Origin: a virus
IMG/VR virus record: IMGVR_UViG_3300032242_000420
Location: 1 to 34,430 of that record
Reading direction: 5' to 3' (one strand)
Length of the DNA: 34,430 bases
Positions 23,165-31,205 of the stretch are shown piece by piece. The position numbers were made by a program, and so were the translations under genes. A model generated the notes under the pieces. It did no database searches. It saw only the letters and a program-made list of their open reading frames with translations, and was not told the DNA's origin. Position 1 is the first letter of the stretch. Every line of letters begins with the position of its first letter.

Positions 23165-23358
23165 TGGGGTTAGGTCCTCCCAGTTGTGATGATTGCCATG
23201 TTTGGCTAATCTTATATATGGGTGAAAGATGGATGTGTCCAGTTTGCGAAAAAGATTCAAAGAATGGATATAAACATTTGTTTGAAGGGGAACAGCTTTT
23301 GCCTGATAGCGAAATACCCTTCTTGAGGTTTATGAAGGGCAAATCTCCTAATCCATAA
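23164..23358 (+). CDS. Small zinc-ribbon protein
   Basis: A 64-residue protein with two Cys pairs, C8-x2-C11 and C25-x2-C28, spaced as in a small zinc ribbon. It starts at TAATG overlapping the mazG stop, so it ends the early operon. No catalytic motif is seen; small zinc ribbons of phage often bind host polymerase or nucleic acid, but there is no direct evidence here. An inverted repeat and a late-type promoter follow immediately. Confidence 0.7.
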   Translation: MGLGPPSCDDCHVWLILYMGERWMCPVCEKDSKNGYKHLFEGEQLLPDSEIPFLRFMKGKSPNP

Positions 23359-23388
23359 GTTACCTGATAAATAGTATTATTAGGTAAC
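23359..23388 (+). repeat. Inverted repeat bracketing gp13 late promoter
   Basis: GTTACCT (23359-23365) and AGGTAAC (23382-23388), perfect seven-base arms around GATAAATA, starting directly after the zinc-ribbon gene stop. Confidence 0.5.
23366..23373 (+). promoter_or_regulatory. Late-type promoter motif, gp13-like gene
   Basis: GATAAATA, 20 bases before ATG 23393; bracketed by GTTACCT and AGGTAAC. Confidence 0.65.
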
Positions 23389-23392
23389 ACTT

Positions 23393-24190
23393 ATGTCAAC
23401 ATATCCAACCGCTTCAATTCTTTCTACACCCACTGGTTTAACACTAGATGAGTTAAAAGAGGCACTATTCAATAATCTTAGATATCGTCTTGGTGACGGG
23501 ATGATTGATATTGAATTAGATCCTCAACATTATGAAGCAGCGTACAATTACGCTATCAAGGTCTATCGTCAACGTGCCCAAGGTGCTACGGAAGAATCCT
23601 ACACATTGATGACTATTGAGAAGAATGTAGATACATACACTCTTCCTGCTGAATTTATCAATGTACGTAGTATTTTCCGTAGAACGATTGGTTTAGAGAC
23701 TGGCCCATCAAGCAGCAGTTTTGACCCGTTCAGTAGTGCTATTCTGAATACATATTTGCTTAACTATAACTATGCAGGTGGTATGGCAACATATGACTTT
23801 TATGCTGGTTATATTGAATTGGCAGCACGTATGTTTGGTGGTTATGTAACCTATACATTTAACCCAGTGTCCAAAGTATTGCGTATTGTTCGTGATCCAA
23901 AAGGTACCGGTGAGCGTGTATTGATATGGGCCGATGTACAAAAGACAGAAGAAATATTATTACAAGATCCGGGTGCTGGGGTTTGGATTGGTGACTTTAT
24001 TTTAGCAAATCTTAAAGTTATGATCGGTGAAGCACGTGAGAAATTTGGTACTATTGCTGGTCCGGGCGGTGGTACAACATTGAATGGTACTGCTATGAAA
24101 TCAGAAGGTAAAGCCGCAATGGAATTACTAATTGAAGAATTGAAGAAATATGTTGATTACAGTCAACCATTAACATGGGTACAGGGATAA
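23393..24190 (+). CDS. 13: Neck protein, gp13-like
   Basis: A 265-residue protein whose first 90 residues (LTLDELKEALFNNLRYRLGDG, then DPQHYEAAYNYAIKVYRQRAQGATEESY and DTYTLPAEFINVRSIF) follow the pattern of gp13 neck proteins of marine T4-like phages. gp13 joins gp14 in the neck that completes the DNA-filled head. Length is near the T4 protein (309). A GATAAATA promoter ends 20 bases before the ATG; a weak AGGTAA serves as ribosome site. It is separated from the gp14-like gene by the early operon and lies on the opposite strand. The alternative is another connector protein of the same fold. Confidence 0.7.
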   Translation: MSTYPTASILSTPTGLTLDELKEALFNNLRYRLGDGMIDIELDPQHYEAAYNYAIKVYRQRAQGATEESYTLMTIEKNVDTYTLPAEFINVRSIFRRTIGLETGPSSSSFDPFSSAILNTYLLNYNYAGGMATYDFYAGYIELAARMFGGYVTYTFNPVSKVLRIVRDPKGTGERVLIWADVQKTEEILLQDPGAGVWIGDFILANLKVMIGEAREKFGTIAGPGGGTTLNGTAMKSEGKAAMELLIEELKKYVDYSQPLTWVQG

Positions 24191-24199
24191 CCTAAACAG

Positions 24200-24228
24200 T
24201 TTTCTTTTCAATGCTCCTGTAGTATAAT
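24200..24228 (+). promoter_or_regulatory. Sigma70-like early promoter of dNMP kinase
   Basis: Weak -35 TTTTCT (24200-24205), 17 bases, TATAAT (24223-24228). The -10 box lies at the tip of an inverted repeat. The segment TCCTGT shortly before the -10 is shared with the promoter at 21149. Confidence 0.55.
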
Positions 24229-24245
24229 AAGTACTATAGGAGCAT
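24211..24245 (+). promoter_or_regulatory. Long hairpin covering -10 box and ribosome site of dNMP kinase gene
   Basis: Arms 24211-24224 and 24232-24245 are complementary over 14 pairs with one G-T wobble; loop of seven bases. It begins 20 bases after the gp13-like stop. The left arm and loop contain TATAAT; the right arm contains ATAGGAG, the only ribosome site for ATG 24254. It could terminate upstream transcription, or mask the ribosome site on read-through mRNA. Confidence 0.6.
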
Positions 24246-24253
24246 TTTCATAT

Positions 24254-24913
24254 ATGATTATCGGAATTACCGGACTAATCGGGTCAGGCAAAGACACAAT
24301 TGCTGACTATCTTACTACACATCATGGGTTCAAACGAGTTAGTTTTGCTGCTAGTCTTAAGGACGCAGTAGCAGCAGTTTTTGGTTGGGACCGTGAATAC
24401 TTAGAGGGTACTACAAAAGCCAGCCGAGCATGGCGTGAACAGAAAGACGAATGGTGGAGTAATCGTTTAGGAATGGAAATTACCCCAAGATGGATACTAC
24501 AATGTTGGGGCACGGATGTATGTCGTAATCACTTTCACAATGATATCTGGGTAGCAAGTGTAGAACATAAACTATTAAACTCAAAAGAAGATATTGTAAT
24601 TACAGATTGTAGGTTTGACAATGAAGTTGCTGCTATCAAAAATGCAGGTGGAATAGCACTTAGAGTAAAGCGCGGGCCTGATCCAGAATGGTATGATTCG
24701 GCTGTATCTTTTAACAAGGGACCAAATGCTAATTCTACTTGGGCACTAAGCAAAGGTAAACTAGACAAACTAAAGATTCATGCTAGCGAATATAGTAGTA
24801 TTGGATTAGACTATGATTATATTGTAGAAAACAATAGCACAATTGACGACCTACATAGCAAGATTTATATGATAATCAATAGCCAATCTCAAGGTCTCCC
24901 CGTCGCCAAGTAA
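24254..24913 (+). CDS. 1: Deoxynucleoside monophosphate kinase, T4 gp1-like
   Basis: A 219-residue P-loop kinase. Walker A is GLIGSGKD (residues 7-14), followed by the FKRVSFAASLKDAV lid and base region, RWILQCWGTDVCR around residue 80, and DIVITDCRFDNE near 113-124. These match T4 gp1, which phosphorylates dGMP, dTMP and hydroxymethyl-dCMP for dNTP supply. The start is ATG 24254 with ATAGGAG upstream, the latter lying in one arm of a strong hairpin (24211-24245) that also contains a TATAAT -10 box. The 3' end overlaps the convergent zinc protein by 38 bases. Confidence 0.9.
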   Translation: MIIGITGLIGSGKDTIADYLTTHHGFKRVSFAASLKDAVAAVFGWDREYLEGTTKASRAWREQKDEWWSNRLGMEITPRWILQCWGTDVCRNHFHNDIWVASVEHKLLNSKEDIVITDCRFDNEVAAIKNAGGIALRVKRGPDPEWYDSAVSFNKGPNANSTWALSKGKLDKLKIHASEYSSIGLDYDYIVENNSTIDDLHSKIYMIINSQSQGLPVAK

Positions 24914-25229
24914 CATCTTTTTTCTTAACTACTTCTACGCAATTTAGACATATACTGCGTAGATTGGTATGTTCTATATGTTCTAAATTCCCGTCAATAT
25001 GAAACACAGTTATTTGTGTGGGGAATAGACTTTTAAAGCCACATAAATCGCATGTGGCTTTTTTCTTGTAACCACTCTTAGTCCAATTGGCTTTTTGTGG
25101 TTTTACTTTTTGCTTCTTCCTTCCGCATTCATCGCATATGCTTCTGTAATGTGTGACTTCGCCACGTTTATAGTTTATGGCTGCGTGGTTCTTGTTACAT
25201 TTCTTACAGATTGGTCGTTGTAATAGCAT
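24876..25229 (-). CDS. Zinc-binding HNH-like protein
   Basis: A 117-residue protein with four CxxC pairs: C8/C11, C32/C35, C60/C63 and C94/C97, indicating two zinc sites. The second half contains VFHIDGNLEHIEHTNLRSIC (H77, D79, N81, N89), close to the core of zinc-supported HNH nucleases. I recall this protein from many T4-like environmental phages, usually unannotated. The ATG lies five bases from the end of GATTAAATA on the minus strand, without a Shine-Dalgarno. It may be a nuclease or, given its fixed place beside the sheath gene, a structural or regulatory zinc protein. Confidence 0.75.
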   Translation of the reverse strand: MLLQRPICKKCNKNHAAINYKRGEVTHYRSICDECGRKKQKVKPQKANWTKSGYKKKATCDLCGFKSLFPTQITVFHIDGNLEHIEHTNLRSICLNCVEVVKKKDVTWRRGDLEIGY

Positions 25230-25233
25230 AATG

Positions 25234-25242
25234 TATTTAATC
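25234..25242 (-). promoter_or_regulatory. Late-type promoter motif variant, zinc/HNH-like gene
   Basis: GATTAAATA on the minus strand, ending five bases before the ATG at 25229; no Shine-Dalgarno. Confidence 0.45.
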
Positions 25243-25243
25243 G

Positions 25244-25257
25244 AACCTTCGAAGGTT
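25244..25257. repeat. 14-base perfect palindrome
   Basis: AACCTTCGAAGGTT between the minus-strand zinc protein start and the sheath promoter. It lies directly upstream of the GATTAAATA motif of the minus-strand gene; possible operator or hairpin. Confidence 0.5.
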
Positions 25258-25285
25258 TGGTTATACCGACTTTTTTCAATTTATT

Positions 25286-25293
25286 CATAAATA
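25286..25293 (+). promoter_or_regulatory. Late-type promoter motif, tail sheath
   Basis: CATAAATA, 57 bases before ATG 25350, followed by a hairpin leader and AAAGGAAAA. Confidence 0.7.
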
Positions 25294-25297
25294 ATAG

Positions 25298-25326
25298 TAT
25301 GCAATTAGTAGGTTGTAAACCTCATA
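25298..25326 (+). promoter_or_regulatory. Hairpin leader of tail sheath gene
   Basis: AGGTT (25310-25314) pairs with AACCT (25318-25322); outer TATG (25298-25301) with CATA (25323-25326). Lies between the late-type promoter and the ribosome site. Confidence 0.45.
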
Positions 25327-25349
25327 ATCTTACATAAAGGAAAATAAAA

Positions 25350-28300
25350 ATGGCATTAACATCACCAGGCGTAGAAGTCACAATCATTGACCAAAGTCAA
25401 TATCTACCAGCACCAGGCGGTTCTGTACCGCTAATCGTTTTCGCAACAGCACAGAACAAGGCTAATCCGTCTGGTACAGGCGTAGCAGCAGGTACTACTG
25501 CTGCAAATGCAGGTAAACTATATCAAATTACAAGTCAACAAGATTTGGTAAATTTCTATGGTGTACCGTTCTTCTATACAACAACTGCTGGAACACCAAT
25601 TCAAGGTTACGAATTAAACGAATATGGTTTATTAGCAGCGTATTCAGCATTAGGTATTACCAATCGTGTTTACACATTACGTGCTGATATTGATTTAGCA
25701 TCATTAGTAGGTTCAGTTGGACGTCCAACTGGTTCACCAACTAATGGTACATATTGGTTAGATACAACTAATACTACATGGGGTATTTTTGAATTTAATG
25801 CAACTACAGGACAGTTTGTTCCAAGAACTCCACTAGTTATTACTGATGCAGCATATTTACTTAATGGCGCTCCAATTAACAGTATTGGAAATATTGGAGA
25901 TTATGCTATTAACGCTACTGTTGAAGCAAATAGTAGTTACCAACAATATTACTACAAAGCCTTCAATAATACATGGACTGTTTTGGGAAGCCCAGAATGG
26001 CAGAGTCAATGGGCAACTGTACAAGGTTCAAATTCTAATCCTACATTAAATGCAGGAGATTCATTTAATATTAGTTTAAATGGTCAATGGTCTGTTACTA
26101 TCACTGTTCCTGATAACGGCGGCGGCGTAGGTTCAGCGGCTGGTGTAGCAAATGTTATCAATACATTAGGATTTAATTTTATAAATGCAGTGGTAATATC
26201 AGGTAGATTAAACATCTTCTCACAACAACCTTCTTTATCTGGTAATCAATATCTTGCTATTAGTGCTAATAGCGGTACAGTACTAAATGCTTTGGGTATA
26301 GAACCAATGACTTATTATCAACCACAAGTTGTTTATGGTACTTCTTCACAAATGCCGTTATGGACAAGCAGTCAACAATATCCTCACCCAACTGGATCAG
26401 TTTGGATAAAGGCTAGTAGTGCTGGTCTTGGATTGACACCAGTAGTATCAGAATATAATTCAACCTCTGCTTCATGGAAAGTAAAACCAGTAACATTGGC
26501 TGATAACGATTTTAGTGCAACTGTGCAAATAGATTCAACTGGCGGAAAGGCTATCCCAGTTGGTACAGTTTATGCTCAGTATCGTAATAGTAATTACACG
26601 AACTCAACTAATCCTGTATACTTATGGGGTAGAGGAGCGACTGGTCCAACTGTAGCGACTGGTACAGAAACTAATTTTACAATTTCATTACCATATAGTT
26701 TGACAACTGGATATATTGGTCTTCGTACTAGTTTACCTAATTCAACATCTTTATCACAAGCATATGCAGTTGCAATACCTAATAATTGCACCCCTACTCA
26801 ATTCGTTACGGCATGGTTAGCGGCTAATATACCTTATACAAATGCAATAGTAACCACTGACGGAGCAGTACAAATAATACATACTCAAGGTGGCGAAATA
26901 TTAATGACTGATTTTATTACTACACCGGGAGCAAATAAAGGTAAAAGTTTCAATATATTATCACAAGCTGGATTTATTGCCGGTACTACACCTTTCGTAA
27001 AAGCCGGTGCTGGATTATATTCTCCTAACGTTACACGTTTTTCAGGTATCGCAACTACTGGTGGTTCTGGATCTGGTTGTACAGTAAGTGTTGACGTTCA
27101 ATCAGGTGATTTATATACAATGGTTGGCAGTGGAGTTACAGCAGGCGGTACTAGTTATACTGTTGGAAATACTCTTACTGTAAGTGGAGCATTATTAGGA
27201 GGCACCAGCCCTGCTAATGATCTAACATTGAAAGTAGTTTCTGTATCCAGTGGTGTAGTAACAGCAGTTACTCCTGCATCAAATCCTGGATCAGCAAATA
27301 CATTATATCCTACTCAAATTAGTAATTGGGTTCCATTAATGTTTACTGCTAATCAAGGTGCCCCAGCAGCAGCCCCTGCACAAGGTGCAAATTGGTTCTG
27401 GAGTGTTATCGACCAAGTTGATATCATGGTTCAGGCTAATGGTCAATGGAATGGTTATAGAAATGTAAATTACGATGACCAAGGATTCCCTGCACACAGT
27501 GGTAGTAATATGACTGACCCAATGGGACCAATCATTGCTGCAACTGCACCAGAATATCAAAGTGATAATATGTCTCCGTTAGTATACGGTGACTTGTGGA
27601 TTGACACAAGTGACTTAGAAATGTTCCCGATCATCCGTCGCTGGCAGTATGATTCAAAGAGCATGACTGATATGTGGGTATTGATTGACAATGCTGACCA
27701 AACAAGTAGCAAAGGCGTATTGTTTGCAGATGCACGTTGGGCAACTAATGGTGATGTAAATGTGTATGATGATCCTATCCCAAGTATTGCTAGTTTGTTG
27801 ACTAGTGACTACTTAGACTTAGATGCTCCATCAGCAGATATGTATCCAACAGGTATGCTATTGTTTAACACACGCCGTTCAGGTTATAATGTTAAATCAT
27901 TCCAAGCAAATTACTTTAATGGTATCAACTTCCCTGGTGCAAGTTTGCCAAATCAAACTGCAACATGGTTAAGTGAGAGTGGATTGAAATCTAATGGTAG
28001 CCCATATATGGGCCGTCAAGCACAACGTAACATGGTTGTTAAATCATTACGTTCAGTGGTTGACACTAACTACGACATTCGTGATGAAGATAACTTCTTC
28101 AACTTGATGGCTACTCCTGGTTATCCTGAACTACAACCTAATATGATTGTATTGAATGCAGATCGTGGTGAGACAGGTTATATCTTAGGTGATACTCCAA
28201 TGAGATTGCCGTCAGATGCTACTGCAATTCAAGCATGGGCAACTAACGCAGCAGGTGCAACAAGCACAGGTGAAGAAGGTTGTGTATCACGTAACACATA

Positions 28301-28955
28301 CTTAGGCTTGTTCTATCCAAGTGGTATCACAAGTGACCTAAGTGGTAACTTAGTTGCTGTTCCTCCAAGTCACATGATGTTGCGTACTTTCTTACGTAAT
28401 GATAACATTGCTTATCCTTGGTTCGCAGCAGCAGGTACACGTAGAGGTAACATTGAAAATGCTACTAACATTGGTTACATTGATAGTGTTACTGGCGAAT
28501 TCATAACTACTAAAACACGTATTGGTATCCGTGATGTATTGTACATTAACTTTATCAACCCACTAGTATTCTTTACTGGTATTGGATTGTTAAATTACGG
28601 TAACAAGACAAGTTACAATAGTTCTAGCGCATTAGATAGAACTAACGTTGCACGATTGATTGCTTATGTACGTAGACAATTAACATTAGCAGCACGTCCG
28701 TTTGTATTTGAACCTAACGATGCACTAACTCGTCAACAAATTCAAGGTGTTGTTCAAACATTGATGGTTGATTTGAAGGCTAAGCGTGGTATCTATGATT
28801 ATCTTGTTATATGTGATGCAAGCAATAACACACCGGCAAGAATTGATAGAAATGAACTATGGGTAGACGTTGCAATTGAACCAGTCAAGGCAGCTGAATT
28901 TATCTACATCCCGGTTCGTGTACTAAACACAGGTGAGATATCACAATTGAAATAA
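25350..28955 (+). CDS. 18: Tail sheath protein, gp18-like, greatly enlarged
   Basis: A 1201-residue contractile tail sheath protein. The N-terminus (SPGVEVTIIDQSQYLPA) and the C-terminal 350 residues (RIGIRDVLYINFINPLVFF, TNVARLIAYVRRQLTLAARPFVFEPNDALTR, ELWVDVAIEPVKAAEFIYI read in parts) are the standard sheath core. T4 gp18 has 659 residues, so around 500 residues are added, mostly between about 130 and 760. The added part contains beta modules with NGTYWLDTTNTTWGIFE, AWLAANIP and a Gly-rich GGSGSGCTVSVDVQSGDLY segment. Late-type CATAAATA, a hairpin leader and AAAGGAAAA precede the ATG; a terminator hairpin follows the stop. Expected to be one of the most abundant virion proteins. Confidence 0.92.
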   Translation: MALTSPGVEVTIIDQSQYLPAPGGSVPLIVFATAQNKANPSGTGVAAGTTAANAGKLYQITSQQDLVNFYGVPFFYTTTAGTPIQGYELNEYGLLAAYSALGITNRVYTLRADIDLASLVGSVGRPTGSPTNGTYWLDTTNTTWGIFEFNATTGQFVPRTPLVITDAAYLLNGAPINSIGNIGDYAINATVEANSSYQQYYYKAFNNTWTVLGSPEWQSQWATVQGSNSNPTLNAGDSFNISLNGQWSVTITVPDNGGGVGSAAGVANVINTLGFNFINAVVISGRLNIFSQQPSLSGNQYLAISANSGTVLNALGIEPMTYYQPQVVYGTSSQMPLWTSSQQYPHPTGSVWIKASSAGLGLTPVVSEYNSTSASWKVKPVTLADNDFSATVQIDSTGGKAIPVGTVYAQYRNSNYTNSTNPVYLWGRGATGPTVATGTETNFTISLPYSLTTGYIGLRTSLPNSTSLSQAYAVAIPNNCTPTQFVTAWLAANIPYTNAIVTTDGAVQIIHTQGGEILMTDFITTPGANKGKSFNILSQAGFIAGTTPFVKAGAGLYSPNVTRFSGIATTGGSGSGCTVSVDVQSGDLYTMVGSGVTAGGTSYTVGNTLTVSGALLGGTSPANDLTLKVVSVSSGVVTAVTPASNPGSANTLYPTQISNWVPLMFTANQGAPAAAPAQGANWFWSVIDQVDIMVQANGQWNGYRNVNYDDQGFPAHSGSNMTDPMGPIIAATAPEYQSDNMSPLVYGDLWIDTSDLEMFPIIRRWQYDSKSMTDMWVLIDNADQTSSKGVLFADARWATNGDVNVYDDPIPSIASLLTSDYLDLDAPSADMYPTGMLLFNTRRSGYNVKSFQANYFNGINFPGASLPNQTATWLSESGLKSNGSPYMGRQAQRNMVVKSLRSVVDTNYDIRDEDNFFNLMATPGYPELQPNMIVLNADRGETGYILGDTPMRLPSDATAIQAWATNAAGATSTGEEGCVSRNTYLGLFYPSGITSDLSGNLVAVPPSHMMLRTFLRNDNIAYPWFAAAGTRRGNIENATNIGYIDSVTGEFITTKTRIGIRDVLYINFINPLVFFTGIGLLNYGNKTSYNSSSALDRTNVARLIAYVRRQLTLAARPFVFEPNDALTRQQIQGVVQTLMVDLKAKRGIYDYLVICDASNNTPARIDRNELWVDVAIEPVKAAEFIYIPVRVLNTGEISQLK

Positions 28956-28958
28956 TAT

Positions 28959-28980
28959 GATAACCCCTTAGGGGGTTATC
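28959..28980 (+). terminator. Terminator-like hairpin after tail sheath
   Basis: Perfect nine-base stem GATAACCCC/GGGGTTATC with loop TTAG, directly after the sheath stop. The following TGTTTATT is only a weak T tract, so it may instead protect the mRNA 3' end. Confidence 0.6.
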
Positions 28981-28991
28981 TGTTTATTAAA

Positions 28992-28999
28992 GATAAATA
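28992..28999 (+). promoter_or_regulatory. Late-type promoter motif, tail tube
   Basis: GATAAATA, 23 bases before ATG 29022, with CAGGAGAAA between. Confidence 0.7.
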
Positions 29000-29021
29000 A
29001 GATTAACAGGAGAAACATAAA

Positions 29022-29654
29022 ATGGCAACAGCCTCACAATCATTGTTCAACATGACAGTAGCATCTGATAACGCCGGTGGCAATCAGGGCTTATTAATGC
29101 CAAAACTACAATTTAGATTTAGAGTAAACTTTTTGAATTTTGGAACAAACACAAGCACAGTTGAATTAACTAAACAAGTTATTGACTGCTCACGTCCAAA
29201 CGTACAGTTCCAAGAAATCACATTACCAATTTACAACTCAACAATGTATTTGGCAGGTAAAGCAACATGGCAAACAATGTCAGTTAACGTTCGTGATGAT
29301 GCTTCAAATAGCGTATCTAAGTTAGTTGGTCAACAACTACAGAAGCAAATGGACTTTGTTGAGCAAGCAAGTGCTGCATCTGGTCAAGACTACAAGTTTC
29401 AAACAAACATTGAAATACTAGACGGTGGTAATGGTACTAGCGCTCCAGTTGTATTAGAAACTTGGGAGTGCTATGGTTGCTTCTTACAAACTGCAAACTA
29501 CAATACATTGAACTATGGTACAAACGAAGCGGTTACAATTGCATTGACAATTCGTTTTGATAACGCAATTCAATCTCCAATTGGATCTGGTGTTGGTTCT
29601 ACTATTGGCAGAACTTTAGGTTCTATTGCTACTGGTATCGGTGGTTCACTATAA
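29022..29654 (+). CDS. 19: Tail tube protein, gp19-like
   Basis: A 210-residue tail tube protein forming the inner tube within the sheath. The core LQFRFRVNFLNFG, VIDCSRPNVQFQEITLPIYNS and the loop WQTMSVNVRDDASN followed by ETWECYGCFLQTANYN and ALTIRFDNA follow the gp19 plan (T4: 163 residues). The extra length is a Gly/Ser/Thr-rich C-terminal tail. GATAAATA and CAGGAGAAA sit directly upstream, and it follows the sheath gene with a terminator hairpin between them, as in the T4 18-19 order. Confidence 0.9.
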   Translation: MATASQSLFNMTVASDNAGGNQGLLMPKLQFRFRVNFLNFGTNTSTVELTKQVIDCSRPNVQFQEITLPIYNSTMYLAGKATWQTMSVNVRDDASNSVSKLVGQQLQKQMDFVEQASAASGQDYKFQTNIEILDGGNGTSAPVVLETWECYGCFLQTANYNTLNYGTNEAVTIALTIRFDNAIQSPIGSGVGSTIGRTLGSIATGIGGSL

Positions 29655-29666
29655 TAACCACAACAC

Positions 29667-29674
29667 TTAAATAA
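29667..29674 (+). promoter_or_regulatory. Late-type promoter motif variant
   Basis: CTTAAATA, ten bases before ATG 29684. Weaker match than its neighbours. Confidence 0.4.
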
Positions 29675-29683
29675 ATCTAGACT

Positions 29684-30832
29684 ATGGCTGGATTTTTTCA
29701 AGACTTACTACAAGGCGCTGCCGGAACATTTTTCGGCAGCGATTTCCTTCGTGATTATACCCATGCTAGTAAGACATTTAGACCTAATGCATACCAGAAT
29801 GCACCCAAGTTTAAATATCTATTTCACGTTTATTTTCAACTTAATCCAACAGGATTGCCAGAAGCCAATTATGGTTTGTTAGTTAAGTCAGTAAAACTTC
29901 CTAGTTTTAATTTTGATATAGCAACAATGAATCAATATAATCGTAAAAGATTGATTCAATCAAAAATAAAATATGGTCCAGTAAATATTAATTTCCATGA
30001 TGATAACGGAAACACAGTTAGAAAATTGTGGAAAGGTTATTATAATTATTACTATGCCGATGGTACAAGGCCACAAGTAGTATTCAATGGAGCAAGAGGA
30101 ACCGGCAACGGTGCTGGAACAGCAGATGCTACATATAATAGTAGAACACAATATCAACCATCAATTACAGGCAATGAAAATTGGGGTTATCAGGGCGAGA
30201 CAAGTGATCCAACTGGTCAAAAAATACCTTTCTTTAAAAATATAACTATATTTGGTTTTAATCAACACAATTTTGTAGCATATACATTAATTAATCCTAT
30301 AATAACAAGTTTCAACCATGATACGTATGATTATGCACAAAGTAGCGGTATAATGGAACATCAGATGACATTAGATTACGAAACTGTAGTTTATAATGAA
30401 GGTGCCATTGATGGCAAGAATCCAGGTAACATTGTTACTGGATTTGGTGATGAAGCCAACTATGATAGAACATTAAGTCCTATAGCAAGACCTGGTTCTA
30501 ATGCAAACATATTAGGGCAAGGTGGATTAGTCGATGGTGTAGGTGGTGCAATAGAAGCATTATCTAACGGAAATATATTAGGTGCTGTACAAGCTGCAGG
30601 TACAACATACAATACATTTAAAAATACAAACATATTAAATATTGCTAAATCAGAAGCAGTAGCAGGATTAACTAACACCTTAGCCGGAACACCAAACAGA
30701 AACGTTACAGTAGCAACTCCTATATTTGGTGCTGTACAAAACGCTATCGGTACTGCTGGTGCAAAACTATCAGGAGCACAATCATCACCTCAACAAGTAG
30801 GTGTTAATTATGCAGGAAAACAAGTACCGTAA
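29684..30832 (+). CDS. Tail-tube-fold structural protein (gp19/gp54-like)
   Basis: A 382-residue protein. Residues 40-120 (PKFKYLFHVYFQLNP, LLVKSVKLPSFNFD, INFHDDNGNTVRKLWKGYYNYYY) show the tail tube fold pattern. Compared with the tube protein it has a long inserted segment (130-200) and a disordered Gly/Ala/Asn-rich C-terminal third. Proteins of this type in T4-like phages are either tube paralogues or the gp54 tube initiator of the baseplate; sequence alone does not settle which. CTTAAATA lies ten bases before the ATG and there is no clear Shine-Dalgarno. Confidence 0.75.
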   Translation: MAGFFQDLLQGAAGTFFGSDFLRDYTHASKTFRPNAYQNAPKFKYLFHVYFQLNPTGLPEANYGLLVKSVKLPSFNFDIATMNQYNRKRLIQSKIKYGPVNINFHDDNGNTVRKLWKGYYNYYYADGTRPQVVFNGARGTGNGAGTADATYNSRTQYQPSITGNENWGYQGETSDPTGQKIPFFKNITIFGFNQHNFVAYTLINPIITSFNHDTYDYAQSSGIMEHQMTLDYETVVYNEGAIDGKNPGNIVTGFGDEANYDRTLSPIARPGSNANILGQGGLVDGVGGAIEALSNGNILGAVQAAGTTYNTFKNTNILNIAKSEAVAGLTNTLAGTPNRNVTVATPIFGAVQNAIGTAGAKLSGAQSSPQQVGVNYAGKQVP

Positions 30833-30843
30833 GAAAGAATATT

Positions 30844-31203
30844 ATGCCACAAATTTTAGATAACCGCACTAACTTGGATCAAACAGTTAAAATATTTGAT
30901 TCATTTTATGCATTTAATGCAGTTGTTAATTCTGTAGAATACGATATTGTACATTCTTATTTTATATCAGTATGTGCTACAAAAAACATTGCTGCTAATT
31001 TTACTGCGGTATTATTTAGAATAGCACAAGAAACTCAAATTCCTATTCTTCAATTACTAGATCAAATTAAAGGTAAGAAGAAGATGGAAATGAATCAAAT
31101 TCTTGCATATTATCTTAATAGTTTTAAAAGCAAAACATCACTATATGGTATTGCCATCGTACCAAAATCAAATCAACCGGTGTCTCGCAACATCGTACAA
31201 TAA
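30844..31203 (+). CDS. Conserved structural-cluster protein
   Basis: A 119-residue protein (MPQILDNRTNLDQTVKIFDSFYAFN...). It is helical, with VVNSVEYDIVHSYF and LAYYLNSFKSKTSLYG. I recall this protein occupying the same place, between the tube-fold gene and gp4, in related environmental phages. It starts eleven bases after the previous stop, with GAAAGA as a weak ribosome site, and is followed at two bases by gp4. It is likely a small virion or assembly protein. No function is known to me. Confidence 0.75.
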   Translation: MPQILDNRTNLDQTVKIFDSFYAFNAVVNSVEYDIVHSYFISVCATKNIAANFTAVLFRIAQETQIPILQLLDQIKGKKKMEMNQILAYYLNSFKSKTSLYGIAIVPKSNQPVSRNIVQ

Positions 31204-31205
31204 TC

